Part shown: positions 49,300 through 59,179 of the stretch, in pieces
How positions within the stretch are numbered: position 1 is the first letter of the stretch
Layout of the letters: each line of letters opens with the position of its first letter
Assembly: GCA_963920665.1 (NCBI GenBank)
Contig: OY987269.1
Span: forward strand, 16,494,501 to 16,558,500
Origin: Straminergon stramineum
Taxonomy: Eukaryota; Streptophyta; Bryopsida; Hypnales; Calliergonaceae
Direction: 5' to 3'
Length of the DNA: 64,000 bases
Notes under the pieces: generated by a model
Told to the model about the DNA's origin: nothing
Databases searched by the model: none
The model's input: only the letters and a program-made list of their open reading frames with translations
Program-made: the position numbers and the translations under genes

Positions 49300-49830
49300 T
49301 ACTAGTTAAAAATAATGCTATAGATTATTGGTAATAAATAAATAAATCTTGATTTAACTAAAGAACTATATACTAAACTTATATGGAAATTCATGGAAAA
49401 AAATTCAAATAGATCAACCAAATAAATTGAATGATTATAATGTTTAAAGTTATGGGAATTGTTTTATAAAATAACCTTCAGACTTTAGCCAAAGTGAATC
49501 AAATTTTTTTTCCTTAGAATGAGATTTTTAATACTATCAATGGTTATTTCATTTAACATTGACATCTTGTATCATATAAGTTTTATACCTTTCAAATTTC
49601 AAGCTTGTAAGAAGAGTTTTTAAATACTAAAGAAGATTGTCCAAAAAGTTAGGGGGAGAATAATTTTTTATGTATAAATCTAATTGAAAAAGAAATAGTT
49701 TATTATTATTCATTAGTAAAGAAGTATTTATTTTTAGCTTATGTCAAAATTTTATGAATATTCAACCAAAACCTATTGAGTAGGAATCTATCAAAGATTT
49801 CCTATGAGTTTTTAATGGACACTTTGTGCT
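49300..49830. mobile_element. Diverged TTAA-family element, subfamily C relative
   Basis: Blocks match 17700-18060 in order: ATTGAATGATTATAATGTTT, AATGAGATTTTTA, TTGTATCATATAAGTT, and TTAGGGGGAGAATAA. Terminal inverted ends were not found, so limits are approximate. Confidence 0.5.
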
Positions 49831-50130
49831 TAAAGAGTGTAGGTGAATATAATATCTTATTGTTGGTTATTTGTAATCCAATTAAAGAGATCTAGTTTTC
49901 TACTTTAACTTGTTTTTTCTATAGACTTTGGCTAATTAGTGCCAAACATTTAAGTTTAGAAGGTTCAAAGTCAAATAATCTAGTTATATAAGTTATAATT
50001 TTTATTTATTTTTATGTTTAATACAAATATCTTACAATTTATTTGGTAAAAATTCCTAGAATGTACTCTATACATTCTTATGCTAGCTTGGTATATGGTC
50101 CTACATTTACATCTAGAAGAAAAAATAGTT

Positions 50131-50152
50131 TTAGGGTTTAGGGTTTTATGAA
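50131..50152. repeat. Telomere-like TTTAGGG run
   Basis: Two to three tandem TTTAGGG units. TTTAGGG is the common plant telomere unit; this is an interstitial scrap, possibly from break repair or chance. Confidence 0.6.
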
Positions 50153-50220
50153 TGACACAATTGCAATGCTCATAGAAAAATATTTTATCAAACATAAAAA
50201 ACCTAGCCCCTACTATCCTA

Positions 50221-50720
50221 GAACAAAGTGGTAAAAGATAAAAAGATTAATGGAATTCTATATAAAATTATTACTAAAATCATGCAAGGTTCAAACATGG
50301 ATTGGAATGCTAGGGTGTTTATTGCTTTATGGGCTTATAGGACAACCTATAGAGTTACTACTAAAAGCATTCCTTTCCAATTAGTTTATGGATAAGAAGC
50401 AATTATGCCCATACAATTGGAAGTTCTATCTTTAAGAATTGCATTAGAGTAAAGGTTGGGAGATGAAAATTCCTTAAGAAAGTCGTATATAATGTTGGGA
50501 AAATTAGATGAAACTAGAAGACAAGCATAACTTTTGTAACCTATTTAGATGAAGCATGTCATACATTTTTGGATTTATAAAAAGAAGAAAAATATGTTCA
50601 TAAAATTTCATTGAAATCCAAAACTTACACAAATTACTATCACTTTTCAAATACATAATACTCCCCAAAACATACTATGAAGGAGGAAGAAGAAGATCTT
50701 GACTCCTTATCATAGGCTCT
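50221..50720 (+). pseudogene. Ty3/gypsy integrase C-terminal fragment
   Basis: One frame reads ALWAYRTTYRVTTKS, PFQLVYG, a stop, EAIMPIQLEVLSLRIALE and another stop. ALWAYRTT...PF.LVYG.EA..P.E is the hallmark of the integrase C-terminal region in plant Ty3/gypsy polyproteins. Several stops are present and no LTRs were identified next to it. Confidence 0.8.
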
Positions 50721-51924
50721 TTGGTGTTGATGGGCTACTCTATGTATCCTCTATTTTTCCATCTACACTCATGTCCTATCATCAAATTACAATAGTTAAC
50801 AAAGAAGGTAAACTATCTTCACCCTTCTCTCCTTCAATTTTAAACATATAAAATGATTTTTGAAAATAACTCTAAGCACAAATCCAAGTCAATGAGGATC
50901 TAGCATTTGTATACTAGAGGTAAAAGTTAGAATTCTAAGTGGAACATCCCTTCATCTACAAAAACTTGAGGATGCATTTAATGGTTGCTGCAACATAATA
51001 TGTATGGTCTACCTTTGTCAAAGAATTGATTAGACTTTTTAACCAACATTGATGTCTACTACTTCTTTTGATGGGTCTAACCATACAATAGTATTATTCA
51101 TCATTTAGACCTTGAGAACATCCGTCAAATGTCATTTTTTGGCTGTCATTTCTCAACACATTTAACTTGCAACAAGATCACTAATGCTTGAGCATCACAT
51201 TGAAGGTTCCTATGTCATCATTGTTTCATGCAAGGTTGCTTTAGTGGTTGAGAAAGCTCAATTTTTTTTATAGACCCCCCTACAATAGTTGAAGGCCCAT
51301 CAACAAAAGAGATGGATTTGGTAGTTGGGATAAAGAAAATTCAAATTCAGACTCTACTTGAGGCTTTTTATCTTGAGATTAAAAGAAATCCCTCTATTTT
51401 GACAAACTAAAATCTATAATCCAAAATAAAAAAAATTGCATCAAATTAATGAAGCTCTCAGGTGGTTCCTTCATATTTATAGTTTACCCATCATATCATT
51501 GAGAAAGCGTCATCTTGAAGTTACTTCAAGTTCATTTTTTTCAATATATTATTATAATCAAAATCCATCCAAATAACATATAAGCACATTTTTTACATAA
51601 CACGAGCATTTGCAATGCAACATCATTGGTTTGTCTTATTGTGGTAATGCATGTTACAAAGTGAAATTATACATGGTTATAACTTTGTACAAGTGAGGGA
51701 GGAATATTTTTACCTATTGCATGTATACATATGCTTTTCGTATTGAAGAGTTTGTTGTAAATACTAATGTTGTTTGTATTGAAAGATCATCACAAATATC
51801 ATTGATAAAATATGTTTCCCTAATTAAAAGTTATAACCATATGTACATAATTTCATTTTGTGACAAGTATTGGTATAATAGGACAAATTACTTTACTTCC
51901 ATAGCTATTACCAGTTAATTCCAT
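50721..51924. other. AT-rich spacer after the integrase scrap
   Basis: This may hold further decayed polyprotein or LTR sequence, but I cannot support it. No gene was recognised. Confidence 0.3.
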
Positions 51925-52255
51925 TTAACCCCTTAGGAACCATTGTTCCTTTAGGACACATGAAAGTTTAGGAAAGTATATGTGTTCTCATTTTTTGGTG
52001 TTCTTTTTTGAAACTTTTTTATAAGATAGGTAAACAAATTCGTTTTGTGAAAATATATGTTTTTCATATGGTATTTAGGAAAAAAAGTTAGGCCATCCAA
52101 AGTAAAAATAATCGAGATTGGGCAACAAAAAAATATTAAAAAATATTATGTTATTGATTTATTTTATATGAAAATATTTAATTCAATCCATTTGGATTAT
52201 TGATGTGAAAGTTAAAAAAAGTATTGTTTATTAGGAAATTAGAGCACTTTCATAA
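51925..52255. mobile_element. TTAA-family element, left part only
   Basis: TTAA (51925-51928) precedes CCCCTTAGGAACCATTGTTC, matching the left end of 53793-54718. Homology fades at about 52255 and no right end follows. Confidence 0.6.
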
Positions 52256-52912
52256 TAAACATTTTCTTAAGCAAAGCTTTGACTTTGCTGCTTGGCAAGC
52301 CTAATTTACTATAGAAATGGGCCCTATTTGCACAAAATTTAGACAAAGAGAAATCCCCATGCCCTATTTCAAGGAGAAATTTAATTCTCCCTAGGTCAAG
52401 AGATGTTGTTTAATACCTAAGAATCTAGAGGCAGATTAGATTTAGATTTTAAATGGTTTTGGCAAAATAAATTTTTCTTAGTTCTTTGGAGGCTCTTTTG
52501 GAGGTTCAAATTCACAAACTTGTTTTTGTGAATTAAAATTACTTTGATTTCCCTACTTTTCTAAGTTCAAAAGTTTTTGGAAAATTTTATTTTATTATCT
52601 AATGAGGTCTAAAGTTTTGCTTAGAATACAATTTCTACTTTTTTGATAGTGAGTACTCAAACTCTCATCTTCAAATTATCATATACTCTATGAGGATTCA
52701 TGATGGACAATGGATTTCATATTAAGAACAATCTCATCTCCACTCTTCACTCTCTCTTAATGTCAAAGAAGTACTAATTCTTTCATTTTGCCATCAAAAA
52801 ATTTCGTATTAGTAGATGGTCAAATGATAGATTTGTGTATGACTCAATGGATTACAATTGGATTCTTTGGATTTTCAACAAACCATCTTTACATTTATTT
52901 GTAGATTCAGCT
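52256..52912. other. Spacer with a relative of the long inverted repeat
   Basis: At about 52590-52690 an AATGAGGTCTAAA... block resembles the right arm of the inverted repeat at 30850-31300. Nothing else was recognised. Confidence 0.4.
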
Positions 52913-53038
52913 CTTGGGGAGATCACTCTCAAGTTTTTAGAAAACTACGTCAGTTAAAAAATAGGGTCCATTCAATTCAAAGGGGAAAAAGTTTATATAA
53001 TATGTAGGGCTACTATAGGGTCCATGAAATTCCACATA

Positions 53039-53043
<5 letters not shown>

Positions 53044-53086
<43 letters not shown>
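53044..53086. repeat. (TA)n microsatellite
   Basis: About 21 TA units. The corresponding position in the sister copy near 2440 has only a few, so the array expanded in this copy. Confidence 0.95.
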
Positions 53087-53090
<4 letters not shown>

Positions 53091-53788
53091 TAAATATAAA
53101 TTAGGCTACATAAAAACATCATTTTGTAGGAATTTTTATTAATAAGTTAGCCTTAACAGATTGAGACAATGCAAATTTTTTTAGTACTATGAGTATAGAT
53201 AAGGACAAATAATTTCATGTGGATGATAAAATAAACAAAATCAATAAAATCTACAATGATGGCTAGTTGACTGAAATTGTGCCATGGTACTAATAGTGTA
53301 TATATCAAAAGCATTAAGTGTAAATGTAAGAATTGACTACAAATGGTACAAATTATCACATTGCACAAATAGTGAGGTTTACCTGAGTGGATTCAATGTC
53401 TTGAAAATTGCAAAATATGAGGATAGAATTTATAGTCCATTTAACCTCAATCTTTGAGGATATGTGTATTAAACATACAAATATGGAATAGGATGTTCAC
53501 AAGATAGTTTCAGACTTTAAGTGAGATTTTGAAATGTTCAATGGTAAATTTGTTATTTAAAATTGCCACCTCGTTAATGGCACTTAAATTGAATTGATCA
53601 TTGTTGGTTTCATGGTGAATATGCATTTAGTAGAATTTATAAAGAAGGGTGATAATGAGGAAAATTTGGACACTTAAATATTGTATGTAAGATAGCTCCA
53701 TTGAAAAAATTGCATGAATGAATTTACAAAAAAACATAGGGTATTAGAAATACACCCTTATAGCTTTTTATGTAAAAATATGGTCATC

Positions 53789-54722
53789 TTAACCCCGAAA
53801 GGACCATTGTTCCTTCGGGGGACAAATGGGATTTTGGGTAGGTACCTATAGTCTCAATTTTTGTCCTGATTTTTTGAAACTTTTTATGAAGATAGAAAAA
53901 TTGATAAGCTTCGTGGTAATATTATTATTTTTTCATTTGGTGCCTAGGAACAAAAGTTATGTCCAAATAAGCTCAAAACAAGGGAGAGGGGACAACAAAA
54001 AAAAGTTTCGGAAATTTGAATTTTATTTTATTTTATATTTTTTTCCTTATAGATTATATTTTTGTCTACACGGAAAGCTTTGATTCATTCCATTTGGATT
54101 TGTTATGAGAAAGTTATAGACAATCTTGTTTTTTAGACAATTAGAGCATCTTCCTAAAAAAATAACTTGCAAAATTGATTTCTTAATGCAATTTTTACAA
54201 TTTTTCAAAAAAAAGGTCCATATGGTTTTATTTTCTTTCTAGAACAATCTCACCATTCGGATTAGTGCATTTTATTTCCATCTTAGAGATATTAATAATT
54301 TAGATTTTCCTTCTATCTTGTACCTACTTCTACTAAACAATTTTGTAAAGTATAAATTTCTTGTTTTTGTTGTATTTTCTTTTTTTTCCTAGACTCTCAA
54401 TTTAATTCTTCACCATAAAAATTTAAAGCTCAAAACTCTATAGTGCAAAAAATTAAAGTTAAGAAGGTTCAAAGTCAAATAACCTAGTCCTTCAATGTGT
54501 GGAAAAACTTGTTTTCTTCACTTTAAACGTAGATATCTTGTAGTCTATGTAGTCAAAATTTATGAAATTTTTTTCACAAATTTTCATACTAGTTAGGTGT
54601 AAGATCATATGGTTAGATGTGCAAAAAATTACAATTATCAAATCTTTTAATTCTTTGCTCTAAAAATGGTAGTTTTGAGTGTTTTTTTTGTAGAAAAAAG
54701 GCCTTGGTCCTTCAAGGGTTAA
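53789..54722. mobile_element. TTAA-site element, subfamily A, nested, with readable empty site
   Basis: The element is 53793-54718 (926 bp). It begins CCCCGAAAGGACCA and ends TGGTCCTTCAAGGG with an extra T before the last block, pairing at about 11 of 14 positions. TTAA flanks both sides (53789-53792 and 54719-54722). The sister hAT-like copy carries one TTAA at 3163-3166 with the same neighbours on both sides, so the pre-insertion site is known. There is no transposase frame. Confidence 0.95.
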
Positions 54723-54849
54723 AAGCAACAATGAAGGTAAATAACCCTACATCAAATACCCTCTTAACTCAGGTGTATTCCTTAAATTACAAGGAGGGTC
54801 ATTGCAAGAAACATTGTGCGTTTTCCGTAGCGTTTTGGTAAAAACAGGA

Positions 54850-55680
54850 TTTTCGACTTGGAGTACTAAGAGTATTACAGGCGACAATTTTGGTCTGTTG
54901 ATCATACTGTGGATGTACTGCTGGTTTGACGCATGTACAAGAAGGCTGCAAGCGTAGTATTTAATTTGGCCGCTTGACGGTGTGCATTAACTTTTCACAT
55001 CAAGTGAACATAATGACATATGGGCGGATGTAGAACAAAAGTTGTTAGGTCCCACATCATTCTCTTTTTGTTCATCTATACATTTGTGGATAGATGGACT
55101 TCTGGTATGCTGTTGTGGATGAAATTTATGAAGATGGCAGAAATTCCTTGTTGTCTCTCTAGATTTTGTTTCATTGTGTGCGTTGTAGTTGTGGAAAGCA
55201 AAAACGTTGTGGCGAAGATATGTTGAGTACCTGGATGGAGTGCAATTTGCTGAAACGTTGTAGGTTTAGGATCCACCGAGGGAAGCAAAAGCAAAAGAAG
55301 GCGCGACAGAGTTCCTGTGCCATTGAAACGTGAAGTATCGAGGTGCTACGCATTGTGCCTTGGGTGTTTGTCAAATTTTCTTCCAGTGTCACAAGAGCCT
55401 CCGCAATTGCACAAAAGTGAATGGGTGAGTAATTTCAGCACTGCCAATGGCAAATTTCGTCAAGTACACGAAGTCTTAAGGTTGTAGCGACGAGGTGCGT
55501 GGGGTGTTTTCGGATGCAACAAAGAGGAATGTAGCCAGCGGCTGGGAGGAGCTGAATTATCAAGTTTTGAGGGAGTTCTTGAGTGGTATGGGTCTTGTTT
55601 CATCCAACTGGGTGTTGCGAGTGGTCTTCAGAATTAGTAAGCAGCATCGTCTTCTATGTGCTTGTTGTTCCCTTTAGGAG
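54850..55680 (+). pseudogene. Unidentified decayed gene fragment
   Basis: GC-richer sequence with short coding-like runs. About 55223-55428 reads in one frame with Cys/His-rich character and three in-frame stops. About 55480-55596 reads EVRGVFSDATKRNVASGWEE and then a GTATGG donor. I do not recognise the protein. It lies directly right of the mobile-element block and left of the decayed frames below, and may be their first exons. Confidence 0.35.
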
Positions 55681-55996
55681 TGCCCCTCCTATTGCACTCC
55701 TCATATCAATGTTTTGCTTTGGGCAAATGCCTCACCACATTCAATGTAGATACACTGTAGGAAAGGAGTTTAAGGATTTAGGGTTCAATTTTGGAGTGCC
55801 CTAGAGATCACAACGTCACTTACATTGTCTTCTTGTGCATGAGCAAGTCAGTCGTACCTTCTACTATAGTATTGCTAGTTCTGCCATCATAATCGTCCAT
55901 GTGCCAGTAGGATTATTGCTTCTATGATGCATGGGGGTCAGGGCATGCTTAATTTTCAATTTTTTTTTCAGTGCATGTAATATGTGAATTCAGGTA

Positions 55997-57094
55997 ATGG
56001 CCAAATCAAAGAGAGGTGTTCGGATGAAGGCTACTTTAGATGGCTTGGACGAAAGTCGTGGAGGGCGGGCATAAGCGCCTCCAATGGAAGTCAAACAGTC
56101 AAATGTAAGCAAGGATATCAATACAAAGGTTCCTTCATCCATGCCACCACCGACTAAATCTGGGGCCACAGACAGGAGAAAGAGAAAGGTCGACATGACA
56201 ACAATGTTTGCCTTGCTAGCTCCTAGTAGGCCCATTTGAGAAAAGGAGCCCCTCATAGACAAAAATAAGGCTACAAAGGTGTATGTCAGCGGCAATTCAT
56301 CGTCAGGGACTTCTACTCTACATGTAGAGGCTATTTCTGATGATTTGGCGGAGAGTGAGGAGAAGCAAGAGACAAGTGTTGCCCATTTTGAACAATGATG
56401 TTAGAGAAAAAAGTGGGACAAGACAGACCGGGGCTACACTGAGTTGGAATGCTGTAGGCAACTAGCCACTTTGAGTGCGGATGAGAAGCGCCCCCCCACT
56501 ACCATGACTACAATCACTTTTGTGTCTAGGTTCGGTCTTCCCCATGAAGGAATCAATAGCTACAGAGTGAAGATAGGGAAAGACATTACTCTACAAGAAG
56601 TGGAGGATGTTTTTAGGAAAGAGAAGAACAGAAATGGCTTCCTTTTGGTGGAGAAGTTGTCCAAGGATTTGAAGGAGGCGAAAAATTTGTACTGCCTCTA
56701 TTACCAAAAAAATCAGGCATCTACTCATGTGGCAAAGGAGTTTGCGATTGGGTTTGTCTTAGATAAGGTTCAAAAGAAAGACATGAACTGGGCAGAGTTT
56801 GCAAGTGAGACAAATGCTAGGTAGCATTAGTCCTATTGCCGACGAGTGAAGGTCTGGATTGAGGCCTTGGCTACCCTACAGAATGTGCCAATTAGTGACG
56901 TCTAAGAGTTAGAAGGATTCGGTGACTATGTCGACATTCAGACCAACAAGTTTGTAGTGGGGGATTTGAGTATTGATGCAACTATGGAAGGTGGATCCAC
57001 CGACAATACAAAGATGCGTCCTTCCCTTGGTGACATGCCTCGGCATAACCATGGAGTCCCGCATAACATGTATTTTGTTACTTCTTTTACATGA
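55997..57094 (+). pseudogene. Unidentified 365-codon frame with seven in-frame stops
   Basis: From the ATG at 55997 to a TGA at 57092 a single frame keeps coding character throughout, but stops fall at 56072, 56237, 56396, 56402, 56822, 56828 and 56903. Between them the protein is hydrophilic and basic near the start (MAKSKRGVRMK, DRRKRKVDM), then mixed (ITFVSRFGLPHEGINSYRV, EVEDVFRKEKNRNGFLLVEK, VWIEALATLQNVP). The longest open part is 56444-56824. I do not recognise the family. No frameshift is needed to follow it. It may form one gene with the frame at 57986-58756. It is annotated as a pseudogene because of the stops. Confidence 0.5.
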
Positions 57095-57688
57095 TATTCT
57101 ACCTTCTCAAGTTCATTTCTGTATATAATGTATCACATTTGTTTTCTTTCTAGAAGGTGCTACCATCAATACTCTTAGCTATTACATTGAGACTTGTGAT
57201 GTATTGCTTTTGAGTGTTACCTTGTGTTTCTGCTGTCTTGCTTGGCATACTAGTGTCATTTATCTTCTCTTCACAGTACTTCATATCACCACCTACACCG
57301 TAATGCATAGGAAATTCACTATTGTCTCATACTATGTATACTGTATGGAAGTATAATATGTAGGATTGTCCTCATAGTAGTTCTATATAATATTCATTTA
57401 TACCGATGCAATGTTGATGTCCAATATGCATAGTATGTCATAGCACTAGCAGAATTGATTAGTAGTTGAAATGAAGTTCTTGCACCTCCCCATGTACACA
57501 TGAACACCTTCGATGCTCTCTGTGTAGTATGCTACACTACTAGTATTGCTTAGTTGTATAGGTGCTTGCGGTACATACTCTGATGTGTACATGAATATTA
57601 CTCTAATTCTTTGAGTATTAACTGATAGGATTACTAGTCACTGCTATAACAAGTAGTACTAATGTCGAATCCTTTCTTGTATGCTCCT

Positions 57689-57811
57689 AGTACTTATATA
57701 TACTATGAGTAGTATGTGTGTATGTTTCTAATACTTATATGTACTATGCATACTATGTGTGTATATTTCGAGTACATATATGTACTATGAGTAGTATATA
57801 TTAGTAGTAAG
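57689..57811. repeat. Three tandem 41-bp units
   Basis: Units at 57689-57729, 57730-57770 and 57771-57811, each of the form AGTACTTATATGTACTATG followed by AGTAGTATGTGTGTAT, with a few differences. Confidence 0.85.
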
Positions 57812-57985
57812 TATGTACTACTTGAAGTACAAGTAGTCCTATCGTGGGGACTTTCTTCCCTGTGGTCCTTTTCTTAGGGTCCATCTGTACTAGTTAGTGC
57901 CCAAGTGTATAGTGCAGAACCATATGAATCCCTTCACAATGACCACTAACATGTTTACATACAACCGTAATACAAGAAAATTGAA

Positions 57986-58756
57986 GTGAAAAACTTGGTG
58001 AAAAACTTGGAGACTCAGTTGAAATGCATCGACCAAGAAATTGAGGTTCTAAAGGCCAAGCTTGCACAAGTAGGATTGTAGTGGGATGTGTGCGCACAGC
58101 TTGTAGAGCAAATAAAGTGTTCTTTAAAGGAGACATGATAGGATTGCAGTGACATTGGTGGAGAAGAAGAAATTGTTGTTGCTACAAACCAAGCAAGACT
58201 TGGGCCTATTTTAAAGATGTTTTATTCAAACGTGAAGAAGCTTTGCGCTTTTGCAACTACGAAGTCAACATCTGAAGAGTCACTACATTGAGCACATGCT
58301 GCAAAGACAGTGACTAGAAATCGTCTTTCAACACTGTAAGCATATTTGGTGGAGTTGTTTGCTGGAAAGGATGGTGTGTACATGAGGCCACTACCATTAT
58401 GCAACAACAACGAAGGAGTGGATGTCAAAAATAAAGAAGCCACCTTCTTGTTAGTCCCTATATGTTGTATTTGTTGTGATGCCTTTTTGTTTTGGGACAT
58501 CATTTTGTGCTTCTACCAGCATGTTTACCATCTTTGGTGTGCGGTGCAGTGGTTCAAAAGCAATGTCACATGTGTTGTGCCTATGTGTGGAATTGTCCCT
58601 AAGCCGTGGTACAATAGTTGGGGATTCAGGCAATACAACAAACTTTTCACTGCATATGCAAATGACACCAACAAAGGTACAAATGCCATTGCTATCCCTA
58701 CTATACCAATATCACTTCCATTCAAGACACCTCTAGGTACAGTAAGGGCTTCCTAA
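57986..58756 (+). pseudogene. Unidentified frame with coiled coil and RING-like finger, five stops
   Basis: One frame of 256 codons has in-frame stops at 58079, 58136, 58139, 58289 and 58337. The first part is coiled-coil-like (LETQLKCIDQEIEVLKAKLA). The last 140 codons are open and hold a Cys/His pattern starting CCICCDAF, then C-x3-H-x2-H-x2-C (HVYHLWC) and C-x4-C, similar in order to a RING finger though the last spacing is unusual. The family is not recognised. It lies between the frame at 55997-57094 and the SUVR pseudogene on the same strand. Confidence 0.45.
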
Positions 58757-59179
58757 ACATGTCTATATGCTTTCCTTAATTCCTCTTTTGTTCGTTCCTC
58801 ACTAGTATCGAATGAGGTTGTTCCTAGCCCTCATCTCATTAAACTTTGATGGACATGTACTTTTTGACTTCTTCCACTTTGTACTTGTTGTCTACTTTGT
58901 TCATGGGCAGCTGTAAGTGATAGGAGGCTGCCCCAACGACTATTGCGAGCATTGGTATCCACTCTTCCTCATACTAGTTATTGTGGCATGTGCAACTTTG
59001 TCCAACATCGACGCAGGTGCTCCAAGTATGTCCACCTTCGATAGCACCTTGTCCAAGTCTTTAGGTGGAGGGCAAGGTAATATGCTCCCAAGAGCATTGA
59101 AGCTTGCTGTCGATACCATTGACTTGAGTCTTGTGGCGCTACAAATGGATATGAAGCTTCCAACAATCCCTTCAGATCT

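Larger units (their letters stand above)
52913..54796. mobile_element. hAT-like element, second copy, interrupted
   Basis: Matches 2311-3253 from its left end (CTTGGGGAGATCACTC) through most of its length, with a TTAA-family element inserted at 53789-54722. After the insertion homology resumes (AGCAACAATGAAGG) and stops at about 54796, where the right terminus should be; the last 13-17 bases are not recognisable. No 8-bp flank was found. Confidence 0.85.

Noticed and set aside
52937..53122. 61-aa frame with a Tyr-Ile repeat
   Set aside because: It is the translation of a TA microsatellite.
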